Shown here: piece by piece, positions 31,022 through 38,998 of the stretch
How the letters are laid out: each line of letters begins with the position of its first letter
How positions within the stretch are numbered: the stretch's first letter is position 1
Origin: Dehalococcoidia bacterium
GTDB lineage: Bacteria > Chloroflexota > Dehalococcoidia > Tepidiformales > Tepidiformaceae
DNA: 44,812 nt
Assembly: GCA_020847765.1 (NCBI GenBank)
Contig: JADLBJ010000052.1
Coordinates: 1 to 44,812, forward strand
Reading direction: 5' to 3'
Translations under genes and position numbers: made by a program
The notes under the pieces: generated by a model
What the model saw: only the letters and a program-made list of their open reading frames with translations
Databases searched by the model: none
What the model was told of the DNA's origin: nothing

Positions 31022-32287
31022 ATGATCGGGCGGTGGCTTTCGACGACCTTCACGGCACTGGCCGACCCGCACTACCGCGTCCTCTGGCTCGGCACCACCC
31101 TGTCGTTCCTCGCCTTCGCCATGTCCAGCGTGGCCCAGGCCGTCGTCGCCTTCGACATCACGGGCCACAATGGCGACGTTGGCACGGTCGCCTTCGGCAT
31201 GGGCCTGGCCAGCCTCCTCTCGGCGCCCTTCGGCGGCGTCGTCGCCGACCGCGTCTCCAAGCGGCGGCTGCTGCTCTTCGGCCAGAGCCTGATCGCCCTC
31301 GACTTCATCGCCGTCGGCCTGACGATCGTCACCGGCCAGATCACGATTGGCATCCTCTTCGCCTCCACCTTCGTGATGGGCACGGTTTTCTCCTTCATCG
31401 CGCCCGCGCGCCAGGCCTGGATCGGCGAGATCCTCGACGCGCCGCGGCTGGCGAACGGCATCGCGCTGCAGCAGGTGGCGATGACGTCGACGCGCATCTT
31501 CGGGCCGTTCCTGGCGGGGGCGCTGATAGCGTTGCCGTTGACCGGCTCGGGCGGCACGTACCTCTTCATGGGCGGCCTGATAGCGCTCGTCGTCGCCACG
31601 CTCGCCCAGCTGCCGCCGACCCACGGCCGCCCGCGCGGAACCGGGCCCTCTGCCTTCGCGGACTTCCGCGAGGGCGTGCGGCACGTCGCCGAGCGGCGCA
31701 CGCTCACCCTCCTGGCACTGTCCTTCGCCGGCGTCGTCATGGCCGGCTTCTCCTACCAGGTCGTCCTCCCCGGGCTGCTCGAAAACGACCTGGGCCACGA
31801 CTCGAGCGACATCGCCTGGCTGCTGGGCGTGGCGGGCTTCGCCGGGCTCTTCACCACCGTCGGCGTGGCCGGCCTGGCGGGCTCGCGCTACGCCTTCCGC
31901 CTGATGCTCGCGGGCGGGATCACGCTCGGCGGCTCCCTCGTCCTCCTCTCGCTGGCAGGCGGCTTCGAAGCGGCGCTCGCCGTCATGCTCCTCCTCGGCG
32001 CCGGGTCGAGCTGCTACCAGATGCTGAACAACGCTCTCGTGATGCAGGCCTCCGACCCGGCCTATTACGGCCGCGTGATGTCGCTGACGATGCTCGCCTG
32101 GGGGGCGAACGGCCTCGTCGGCTACCCCATCGGCCGCCTGGCCGACGCAGCGGGCGAGCGGGAGACGCTGCTCGTCATGGGCCTCTGCGTCCTCGGCGTG
32201 ATGGCGGCCACCCTCGCCGCCCACGCCGTCATCCGTCGCACCCAGCGGCCCGCCCTCGCCGTCAGCCTGGCGAGCAGCGGAAAATGA
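31022..32287 (+). CDS. MFS transporter, EntS-like
   Basis: A 421-aa protein with about ten to twelve hydrophobic helices and no signal peptide. LSFLAFAMSSVAQAVVAF, GMGLASLLSAPFGGVVADRV (the loop motif GGVVADRVSKRR between helices 2 and 3) and FSFIAPARQAWIGEILD fit the EntS/MFS_3 group of drug and siderophore exporters. Charged loop R-x-K-RR after helix 2 is the family signature. Substrate unknown. A leaderless start at 31022 (MIGRWLST) is preferred. The stop TGA opens a purine tract at 32285. Confidence 0.85.
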   Translation: MIGRWLSTTFTALADPHYRVLWLGTTLSFLAFAMSSVAQAVVAFDITGHNGDVGTVAFGMGLASLLSAPFGGVVADRVSKRRLLLFGQSLIALDFIAVGLTIVTGQITIGILFASTFVMGTVFSFIAPARQAWIGEILDAPRLANGIALQQVAMTSTRIFGPFLAGALIALPLTGSGGTYLFMGGLIALVVATLAQLPPTHGRPRGTGPSAFADFREGVRHVAERRTLTLLALSFAGVVMAGFSYQVVLPGLLENDLGHDSSDIAWLLGVAGFAGLFTTVGVAGLAGSRYAFRLMLAGGITLGGSLVLLSLAGGFEAALAVMLLLGAGSSCYQMLNNALVMQASDPAYYGRVMSLTMLAWGANGLVGYPIGRLADAAGERETLLVMGLCVLGVMAATLAAHAVIRRTQRPALAVSLASSGK

Positions 32288-32321
32288 GGGAGGAGGAGTG
32301 AGGATTGAGGAATGAGCGGGG
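32285..32321 (+). repeat. Purine heptad tract starting at the MFS stop codon
   Basis: TGAGGGAGGAGGAGTGAGGA then TTGAGGAATGAGCGGGG begins with the TGA of the MFS gene and has the same TGAGGA units. Confidence 0.6.
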
Positions 32322-32387
32322 ATGGGCCCCGAGCGAGGGGCCGGGTGCGGAGGGGGACTTCGGACAGGTGAGCGGGAAGGAGGTCGT

Positions 32388-32600
32388 ATGGGAAGAGAAG
32401 AGATCGCGGCGTTGATCGCCATCCTCACGGCGCAGCAGGCGCCCGGCGGGCCCGTCGTGGGCGCCTGGAAGATCGCCTTCGACAAGAAGCGCGGCGCCTT
32501 CGTCTTCGACAAGTGCGAGAACGAGGGGTACTGCGAGGAGCGCCCCGCCGTCGTCGCCCTCGACGGCACGGTCCTGGACCCCGGCGGCCCGCTTTTCTGA
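32388..32600 (+). CDS. Small soluble hypothetical protein (70 aa)
   Basis: An ATG at 32388 with AAGGAGG 4 nt upstream opens a 70-codon frame (MGREEIAALIAILTAQQAPG...). The protein is acidic to neutral, soluble, with a start helix and then beta-like segments VVGAWKIAFDKKRGAFVFDK; it ends with DGTVLDPGGPLF. The two cysteines (C46-C52 region, CENEGYC) are close to each other. No family recognised. The strong ribosome site makes it a likely gene. Confidence 0.65.
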   Translation: MGREEIAALIAILTAQQAPGGPVVGAWKIAFDKKRGAFVFDKCENEGYCEERPAVVALDGTVLDPGGPLF

Positions 32601-32681
32601 GCGAGGAGCGAGCAACAGGCGTCATTTCGAACGCGTTCCCGGCGTCGTTCTCTTCGGGCCTGTGCCCCAGGCGCGCTGGCG

Positions 32682-32691
32682 CCCCCCCCCC
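32682..32691 (+). repeat. Poly-C tract, 10 C
   Basis: Ten cytosines in a row, 104 nt upstream of the GGDEF-protein start. Homopolymer runs can slip and change promoter spacing; here it may also be simply a G/C-rich sequence. Confidence 0.6.
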
Positions 32692-32794
32692 GCTCCTCGC
32701 CACCAGCCGTCCACCTGTTCGCCACGATCCTGTTCCACGGCGCTGTCTGTGTCTCTCACGCGTGGGCCTTCGGTGCCGATAGTCAAGAGAGAAC

Positions 32795-33763
32795 ATGCTT
32801 ATTCGCACGGAACCCCTGCCGGAGCGCCGCACGCTCCTCCGCCTGCTGCTGGCGGAGAGGTCGGTGGCGGACGCCGCCGCCGTGACGGAGCTGCTCGCCG
32901 CCCAGCCCGAGTTCCGCCTCCAGCACGCGGGCGACGTCCCCACCGCCATCCGCCTTCTCGACGGCCACGGCATGGAGGCCGCCCTCGTCAGCCAGGAGCT
33001 CTGGGAAGAGGAGGGGGCCGAGCTCGCCCGCTTCCTGCGCGAACAGCGGCCCGACGTCGCTGTCGTCCTCCTTACGAGCGGCGAGCGCGAGCGGGAGGCG
33101 CTTCCCGCCCTCAAGCTGGGGGCCAACGACTTCGCCAGCAAGCGCCACCTCGACGGCGAGCAGCTCGCCGCGCGCGTGCTCGCTGCCGTGGCCGAAAGCC
33201 GTGCCCTCCGCCGGCGCGAGACGATGGTCCGCTGGCTCGAACGCGAAGCCCGCACCGACCACCTCACCGGGCTCTTCAACCGACGCGCCTTCGACGAGCG
33301 CCTGCGCGAGGTCTGCGCCGCCGGGCGCAGCACGCGTGCGCCCGTCACCCTCGTCCTCATGGACGTGACGGGCACGCGCGCGGTCAACGAAGCGCACGGG
33401 CACGAGGTGGGGGACGCCATGATCCGGCGGGCCGCGACCGGCGTCGCCCGCTGTGTGCGGACATCCGACTTCGCCGCCCGCGTGGGCGGTGACGACTTCG
33501 GACTCATCCTGGCGGGCTCCGATCTGGAAGGCGGGCGGCGGCTGGCGCGCCGCGTCGCCCAGGAGATAGAACGGCTGAACGCTGAGGAGTGGGGCGACGA
33601 GATCCCCGTCTCGGTCGTGTTCGGCGTGGCCAGCGGGCAGGGTTGCGAGGCGGCCGAGCTTCTGGCCGCGGGCGAAGCGCAACTCGGCCGCCATCGAGGC
33701 CGCCGCGCGCCGGCCCAACCACGAGCGCGCTGGGAGGAAAACGGTGGACCGTCAGTCGCCTGA
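32795..33763 (+). CDS. Receiver-like plus GGDEF (diguanylate cyclase) protein
   Basis: A 322-aa protein. Residues ~20-135 resemble a response-regulator receiver (VVLLTSGERE, ALKLGANDFASKRHL), but the acceptor aspartate position reads ALVSQEL, so phosphorylation is doubtful. A GGDEF domain follows (LEREARTDHLTGLFNRRAFD ... RVGGDDFGLIL), with active-site G231-G-D-D-F235, one conservative change from GGDEF, probably active in making c-di-GMP. The C-terminus is basic, RHRGRRAPAQ. It overlaps the next gene by 20 nt, so the two are translationally coupled. A poly-C run lies in the upstream gap. Confidence 0.82.
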   Translation: MLIRTEPLPERRTLLRLLLAERSVADAAAVTELLAAQPEFRLQHAGDVPTAIRLLDGHGMEAALVSQELWEEEGAELARFLREQRPDVAVVLLTSGEREREALPALKLGANDFASKRHLDGEQLAARVLAAVAESRALRRRETMVRWLEREARTDHLTGLFNRRAFDERLREVCAAGRSTRAPVTLVLMDVTGTRAVNEAHGHEVGDAMIRRAATGVARCVRTSDFAARVGGDDFGLILAGSDLEGGRRLARRVAQEIERLNAEEWGDEIPVSVVFGVASGQGCEAAELLAAGEAQLGRHRGRRAPAQPRARWEENGGPSVA

Positions 33764-34496
33764 GCGGCTGTCTAGCTCGCGGGCGCGCTTCTGGCGCGTC
33801 CTGCCCCTGCCCTTGCTGCTGGCGGCAGGCGGCGTCGCAGTGCAGCGCGTCTTCCCCGAGGACCCGTCGGCGGGCGGCACCCTCCTCGTCCTCTGCGGGC
33901 TGATCGGCGTCGCGCTCCTCGTCGCTGACCGCCGTACGGGGCGACCGGTCCCGCCGGTGGCCGTCGCTCCCGCGCGTCCGCCGGTCATCGTCGTCGACGA
34001 GGAGTCGGGGCTCGGGAACCGCGTGCAGCTCGAGGAGATCCTGATCCACGAGATGTCGCGCAGCCACCGCCACGGCCGGCCGAGCACGCTCGCCGTCTTC
34101 GAGATCTCCCTCGCCGGCTTCCACCCGACGGCCCCGGGCGACCTGCCGCCTTCGCCCGTGCGCCACGTCGCCCAGCTGCTTATCGACGGTGTGCGCGAGT
34201 CGGACTACGTCCTCCGCCTCGACGGGACGCGGTTTGCCGTGCTCTTCACGGAGAGCGAGGCGAAGGCGGTCGACGGCGTCATCGAGCGACTGCGCACGGG
34301 CCTGGCCCTGAAGGCCTACGCGCGCAACGCCGACAGCTCGGGCGTGTTCGTACGCGGCTGGGCTGGTCGCGCCGAATGGCAGCCCAGCTACGGCGACCCG
34401 TCCCAGTACCTGGCGGCCGCGCTCGCCCATCTGGAACAGACGCGCGTGGGCTATGAGGCGGCGCAGAGCTACTTTCGCGGCCGCCAGCCAGCCTGA
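33744..34496 (+). CDS. Membrane protein with degenerate GGDEF domain
   Basis: A 250-aa protein from the GTG at 33744, where GGGAGG lies 6 nt upstream. Two hydrophobic segments near the N-terminus (FWRVLPLPLLLAAGGVAVQR and GGTLLVLCGLIGVALLVAD) anchor it. A GGDEF-like domain follows: DEESGLGNRVQLEEI matches the family start, but the active site reads LDGTRFAVLF, without GGDEF. It should not make c-di-GMP; it could bind nucleotide or act on the preceding cyclase, whose stop it overlaps by 20 nt. Confidence 0.75.
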   Translation: MDRQSPERLSSSRARFWRVLPLPLLLAAGGVAVQRVFPEDPSAGGTLLVLCGLIGVALLVADRRTGRPVPPVAVAPARPPVIVVDEESGLGNRVQLEEILIHEMSRSHRHGRPSTLAVFEISLAGFHPTAPGDLPPSPVRHVAQLLIDGVRESDYVLRLDGTRFAVLFTESEAKAVDGVIERLRTGLALKAYARNADSSGVFVRGWAGRAEWQPSYGDPSQYLAAALAHLEQTRVGYEAAQSYFRGRQPA

Positions 34497-34498
34497 GG

Positions 34499-35458
34499 CT
34501 ACTCCGGCGGCGGCGCGTCCCAGGGAAGGGCCGCCCGCCCGGGCTGCAGGAGCACCTTCGCCACGCCGTCGGCGAGCACGGCGATCAGGTCGTACCCCCC
34601 GTAGAGCGCCGGGTCCATGCCCCTGAGCGTCCAGGAGACCTTCTCCTCGCTGGCGTAGGTCGTGGCCGCGAGGATGAGGAGGGCGCGCGCGTCGGCCGGC
34701 TCGCGCAGGATGGGGTTGGCGGCGCGCAGGAGCTTGCGCAGGCTGCGGCGCAGGGCCGCGCTCTGCTCGTCGCTCTCCGCCCGGGGCGAGCCGAAAACGC
34801 AGGAGCCGCCTTCGTCCAGCGGCGAGATCGTCCAGGCGTCCTCCGCCTCGACGACCTGCGTCTCGTCGGCCAACGGCTGGCCCGCGGCGAGCACGATCCG
34901 CTCAGCGAGGGCGTCGCGCTCTGCCTGGTCGGCCGGCAGCCGGTTGAGCGCCTGGCTGTTCAACCAGAAGCTCCCCGGCACGCGATTGGTGAACTGGGCC
35001 CAGTGCGCGCTCAGACCGCCCGTGATGGTCACGATCGAGCCGGCGATGTCCGTCCGCCGCAGGTAGAGGGGCACCCGTCGCCGCAGCTCGCGCCGGCCGT
35101 CCTCCACCGTCACCGCGCCGTCGAGGGCGGCGAGGAAGGCGTCGCGGTCGGCGTCGCTCGCGGGCAGGGGAGCGCCGCGCGGCACCCAGACGGCGAGCGA
35201 ATGGCCGGCTGCGTCGAGCCGCTCTTCGAGCGCCGCCCGCTCGGCTTCGAAGTCGAGCATGGCCTCGCCGGCAATCGTGTTCGCCAGGACGGTGCGTAGC
35301 TGCCAGCGGCGGCCGACGGTGATCGTTCCCGTGAGCACGCCCGCCTCGGCCTCGGCGAATTCGTCCGGCGTCGCACTGCGGGCGAAATGGGGCCCGAACC
35401 AGCTGAGGAAGAAGCGAACGGCGGCCCGCGCGTCGTCGGCCGGGTAGGTGGCGGCCAC
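34499..35458 (-). CDS. Unknown protein coupled to L25
   Basis: A 319-aa protein starting at a GTG (35458) only 2 nt beyond the L25 stop, so it is co-translated with L25. It has no signal peptide or membrane span and is rich in Ala, Arg and Glu with many short beta and helix segments (TPDEFAEAEAGVLTGTITVG, GGSCVFGSPRAESDEQSAAL, GMDPALYGGYDLIAVLADG). The GGYDLIAVL near the end and several aromatic motifs do not match any family I can name. Antisense to it is only a shadow frame. Function unknown. Confidence 0.65.
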   Translation of the reverse strand: MAATYPADDARAAVRFFLSWFGPHFARSATPDEFAEAEAGVLTGTITVGRRWQLRTVLANTIAGEAMLDFEAERAALEERLDAAGHSLAVWVPRGAPLPASDADRDAFLAALDGAVTVEDGRRELRRRVPLYLRRTDIAGSIVTITGGLSAHWAQFTNRVPGSFWLNSQALNRLPADQAERDALAERIVLAAGQPLADETQVVEAEDAWTISPLDEGGSCVFGSPRAESDEQSAALRRSLRKLLRAANPILREPADARALLILAATTYASEEKVSWTLRGMDPALYGGYDLIAVLADGVAKVLLQPGRAALPWDAPPPE

Positions 35459-35460
35459 GA

Positions 35461-36057
35461 CTACTCGGCCTGCTCCTCTTCCGTCTCGACGCGGATGCGC
35501 GGCGGCGTCACCGTCGCCACGACGATCGCGAGGTCGTTCAGGATCTCCACGCCCGCGGGCGGCTTCACGTCGGCCACCGTGAGGCTGACGTCGAAGCGGG
35601 CGAGCATGCCCACGTCGACGACGATGGCGTCGGGGATGGCGAGCGGCAGGCTGCGAATGGTGACCGCTTCCAGGCTCTGGATGAGCGTGCCCGCGAGGTC
35701 GCGCACCGCCGGGGCGACGCCTTCGAGGTGGAGCGGCACGTGCGCCTGGATCGGGCGGTTCAGGTCGACCTGGTAGAAATCGACGTGGATCGGCTCGCCG
35801 ACGCCGCCGGCGCGGGTGAGGCCGCGGAGGACGACGTGGCGGACGGCGTTCTCGCCGTCGATCGCGAGCTCGAACATGCTGCGCACGCCGTGCGCCTTGA
35901 TCGTGCGGGCGAAGGTGCGGGCGTCCAGCTCGACGGCGACGGAGGAGATACCTTTGCCATACACGTTGCCGGGGAGGACGCCCTGGCGGCGAAGCCGGCG
36001 GACCTGCTTGCCGAGGACGGTGCGCGGTGCGGCCGCGAGGGAGACGCGTTCAGCCAT
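35461..36057 (-). CDS. rplY: Large-subunit ribosomal protein L25 (CTC family)
   Basis: A 198-aa protein of the long CTC form: residues ~1-95 are the 5S-rRNA-binding L25 domain (LGKQVRRLRRQGVLPGNVYG, HVVLRGLTRAGGVGEPIHVD) and the remainder the beta-rich TL5 C-terminal domain (ADVKPPAGVEILNDLAIVVA). Its tail is acidic (VETEEEQAE). It binds 5S rRNA in the 50S subunit. The ATG at 36057 has GGAGG 12 nt away, a long gap, and a hairpin stands farther upstream. The gene leads directly into the unknown gene at 34499. Confidence 0.93.
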   Translation of the reverse strand: MAERVSLAAAPRTVLGKQVRRLRRQGVLPGNVYGKGISSVAVELDARTFARTIKAHGVRSMFELAIDGENAVRHVVLRGLTRAGGVGEPIHVDFYQVDLNRPIQAHVPLHLEGVAPAVRDLAGTLIQSLEAVTIRSLPLAIPDAIVVDVGMLARFDVSLTVADVKPPAGVEILNDLAIVVATVTPPRIRVETEEEQAE

Positions 36058-36074
36058 GGTGACAGATGACCTCC

Positions 36075-36096
36075 GGCCACGCGCGGATACGTGGCC
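36075..36096 (-). promoter_or_regulatory. Leader hairpin upstream of rplY
   Basis: In gene sense GGCCACG - loop TATCCGCG - CGTGGCC, a 7-bp stem just before the Shine-Dalgarno. A ribosomal-protein leader (autoregulation) or simple attenuator is possible; not matched to a known L25 leader. Confidence 0.4.
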
Positions 36097-36160
36097 AAGT
36101 TCCATTCAGCGTAGCCGCCCCCCCGCCACGGTCAACCGGCGGACAGCCCGGACAGGCGGA

Positions 36161-36182
36161 GGGCCGTCCATCGGGACGGCCC
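36161..36182. terminator. Hairpin downstream of ferredoxin gene
   Basis: GGGCCGTCC (36161-36169) and GGACGGCCC (36174-36182) form a 9-bp stem with a 4-nt loop, 25 nt past the fdxA stop and upstream of rplY. It is followed by TTT on the plus strand only, so minus-strand termination is uncertain. Confidence 0.45.
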
Positions 36183-36207
36183 TTTCCGGCTCCGCGGCGG
36201 GCGGACG

Positions 36208-36495
<288 letters not shown>

Positions 36496-36590
36496 GCTGC
36501 TCCCCTTCTGGTCCGTTCAGCGTTTCGCGGTCGGAATCGGCAGGCCGATCCTACTCTGCGAGTCGGGCATGGGAAAGCGCGCCCGGGCCT

Positions 36591-37250
36591 TCAGCGGGCG
36601 GCCGTGGGCGCCCCCGAACGCAGGTCGACGGCGTAGTAGCGGCCCGCCTTCAGCTCGGCGATCAGCTCCCGCTCGTCGTGGATCTCCTTCTCGAAGTAGG
36701 TCGCGCACTTGCCGACGTCGCTGATCGCGTGCGAGTCGGTGCCCGCTGTGCCGGGCAGGTCCATCATCGTGCGCAGGCGGCGGGAGAACTCGTTCTCCTT
36801 GTCGCTGCCGCGGCCGTTCAGCTCTTCGAGCGCCTGGACGTACTCGTAGGCCGGGTTGCGGCTCGCCTTCTCCAGCGCCGACTCGTACTCCTCGTCGTTC
36901 CGGCTGAACCAGGGCATCTGGCGGCGGTAGGGGTGGGCGGCGACGAGCGCGCCCTCCGCCTTCTCGCAGTAGCTCGCCAGCTCCCGCGAGCGGTGCATGC
37001 CGAAGACGTAACGGTCGATGCCGAAGGCGAGGATGTGGCCGTCGTCCGTGCTTATCTCTACGCCGGCGAGGACGAGGAAGCTGTGCCGCGCGCGCAGCTC
37101 TTCGATCGACTTGTAGTCCCACACGGTGTCGTGCTCGGTGAAGACGATCGCGTCCAGGCCCGCCGCCTTCGCCCGCGTGACCAGGTCGTCCGGGTTCAAG
37201 ACGCTGTCGTGCGAACGGGGCCAGGTGTGGGCGTGCAGGTCGATCAGCAT
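36591..37250 (-). CDS. PHP-domain metal-dependent phosphoesterase
   Basis: A 219-aa protein of the PHP fold. MLIDLHAHTW (H6, H8), FTEHD, VLAGVEISTDDGHILAF, LVAAHPYRR and GTAGTDSHA give the expected histidine/aspartate metal-binding set. Typical activities are phosphatase or nucleosidase on small molecules or RNA 2'-O-phosphates; the particular one is unknown. It is a stand-alone gene. In minus sense TATAGT (37270-37265) is a good -10, 14 nt before the ATG, and it diverges from the surface-protein gene. Confidence 0.87.
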   Translation of the reverse strand: MLIDLHAHTWPRSHDSVLNPDDLVTRAKAAGLDAIVFTEHDTVWDYKSIEELRARHSFLVLAGVEISTDDGHILAFGIDRYVFGMHRSRELASYCEKAEGALVAAHPYRRQMPWFSRNDEEYESALEKASRNPAYEYVQALEELNGRGSDKENEFSRRLRTMMDLPGTAGTDSHAISDVGKCATYFEKEIHDERELIAELKAGRYYAVDLRSGAPTAAR

Positions 37251-37361
37251 ACGGCCGTGCGCCCACTATACCGACGGCCTGCCGCGAAGGCCATCGCGGC
37301 GAGCAGCGGCCGGCGCCCCCGCACCGTCGGTTGCCAGGCGGACGGAAGAGCGCCGCCCGCC

Positions 37362-37367
37362 TAGACT
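37362..37367 (+). promoter_or_regulatory. -10 box TAGACT of a probable leaderless promoter
   Basis: TAGACT, 6 nt (GCGCCC), ATG at 37374; the spacing matches the other leaderless cases. Confidence 0.5.
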
Positions 37368-37373
37368 GCGCCC

Positions 37374-38789
37374 ATGCGACGGGTGACGAGCGCGAAGCCC
37401 CTCCCGGCAAGACGTGCGGTTGTAGGCCTCGCGCTCCTGGCGCTGGTCGTGTTCGCCGCCCCCGAGGGAGTGCCGGCTTCCGCCCAGGCGCCGAGCCCAG
37501 CCGCGACCGACGCCTTCCCCGGGCCCCTCGTCACCGCCCCCGACGACCTCACCCTCAGCAACATGGGCGCAACCACGGAGGCGGGTGAGCCGCTCCCTCC
37601 GAACGCCGGCGCCACCGTGTGGCTCTCCTTCGTTGCCACCCACCGCGCCGCAGCCGGGACCGTCGTCAGCGCCGACTTCCCCGTCTTCGTCGCTGCCTAT
37701 GAGGGCGATCAGCTGGCGTCGCTCCACGAAGTCGCCTTCGGCAACCGCAGTGCCGTCGGCCTCTTCGCGCTCGTCTTCACCACCACGCCGGGGAACACCT
37801 ACCACCTGCAGATCGGCTCCGAAGGCCTCGCCGCCGCCCGCGGGACGGTGACCCTGCGCCTCCTGCCCGAAGGCGACCCGCCGCCGAACGACGCCTTCCC
37901 CGGCACGCGGATCACGGCCCTTCCCTTCGAAGACCGCGCGTCGACCACGTTCGCCACGCTTGCCCCCGGCGAGCCGGCCCTCTTCGGCGCTACCGTCTGG
38001 TACGCCTATACGGCGACGGCGGCCGCGCGCCTGCTCGCCGACACGGTGGGCTCGGACTTCGCCACCCGCGTCGCCGTCTACGACGAAGCGACGCGCACGC
38101 TGCCAGGCGGCCGGCCCGTCGTCTCGCATGGCCGCTGCGACGGCGTCGACAGCGTCGTCCTGGACGTCGGTGCCGGCGAGACCGTCTGGTTCCAGGTGGG
38201 TGGCGAAGGCTTCCCGGGCGAGCGCGGCCTCCTCCGCTTCACGGTGAAGCCGCGGCCCGCCGCGCAGGCGGTCAACCCGCGCTGCGCCCTGGCGCCGGTT
38301 GGCGACCTCGCGGCCACGGCCACCTTCGGCGCCGAGACGCCGGACCGCCCCTTCCGCGCGCCCGGCGAGCGCGAGGCGCAGGTGGTCGTGACCTGGGGCT
38401 ACGAGGCCGCCTTCACTGGCTCGTTTCATCTGCGCCGCCAGCTCTGGAACGCGTTCAGCGACGTGGTGCCGCCGGCCGTCGACGTCGCGCTGCTGCCGGC
38501 CTCGGCCGACGGGCGACACCGCTTCAGCGAAACAGTCCGCCTCGCGCCGGGGAGCCGGGCCTGCTACGACGTGCGCGCCGTCCAGGGCGAGCTCTCCGGG
38601 CCGGTGGCGCGGGCGTGCACCGAGCGGGCGCCGGCCGCCCCCGTCGCCCCCGGTCCTCCCGACGCCGGTTCCGGGCGCGCGATCCGAGGAGCCGGTGGTG
38701 AGCGGGCGCTCGCGGCGGGCGCGGTCCTCCTCGCGGCCAGCCTCCTGATCGCGTCTTCGGCCAGGGTCGCGCGCGGCCGGCCGCGCTGA
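37374..38789 (+). CDS. Secreted, membrane-tethered repeat protein
   Basis: A 471-aa protein. A signal peptide (MRRVTSAKPLPARRAVVGLA then LLALVVFAAP, cleaved near ASA at ~38) and a C-terminal hydrophobic helix (~443-463, RALAAGAVLLAASLLIASSA) with RGRPR tail suggest it is anchored outside. Two pre-peptidase-like repeats: NDAFPG.. at ~170 and DAFPGPLV at ~44, each with GATVW[LY][SA][FY]..AT. The rest is beta-rich. Such repeats usually bind ligands or stabilise surface proteins. An Ala/Pro/Gly linker precedes the anchor. No partner is evident. Confidence 0.7.
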   Translation: MRRVTSAKPLPARRAVVGLALLALVVFAAPEGVPASAQAPSPAATDAFPGPLVTAPDDLTLSNMGATTEAGEPLPPNAGATVWLSFVATHRAAAGTVVSADFPVFVAAYEGDQLASLHEVAFGNRSAVGLFALVFTTTPGNTYHLQIGSEGLAAARGTVTLRLLPEGDPPPNDAFPGTRITALPFEDRASTTFATLAPGEPALFGATVWYAYTATAAARLLADTVGSDFATRVAVYDEATRTLPGGRPVVSHGRCDGVDSVVLDVGAGETVWFQVGGEGFPGERGLLRFTVKPRPAAQAVNPRCALAPVGDLAATATFGAETPDRPFRAPGEREAQVVVTWGYEAAFTGSFHLRRQLWNAFSDVVPPAVDVALLPASADGRHRFSETVRLAPGSRACYDVRAVQGELSGPVARACTERAPAAPVAPGPPDAGSGRAIRGAGGERALAAGAVLLAASLLIASSARVARGRPR

Positions 38790-38998
38790 CGCCCCTCGAC
38801 CCACCGCGGCCGTCCACCTCTACGTCGTCGACGACGAGCCCGATCCCGAACGGCGCAGGGAGCTTTCGCGCCGGCTGTCGGCGACAGATGACCTCGCCAG
38901 CTGACCCGACCCGGCCTCACTCCTTGTCGCGGCCAGCCGCTAAGATGCGCCGGCCTGAGAGTGTGGCCAGCTCCACAGCCACGAAAGGAGGCACACCT
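38790..38998. other. Gap before the cas operon with short open remnant
   Basis: In one frame up to the TGA at 38902-38904 the sequence reads VHLYVVDDEPDPERRRELSR and on, without a visible start. It could be a remnant of a lost gene or chance. TAAGAT at 38941-38946 is a candidate -10 for the cas operon, about 50 nt before cas5, with CTCACTCC nearby. Confidence 0.35.

Noticed and set aside
38800..38904. VVDDEP-containing fragment before cas5 as a response regulator or cas3 remnant
   Set aside because: It resembles a receiver start by a few residues only, has no start codon and is followed by a stop after about 30 residues; too little to name.
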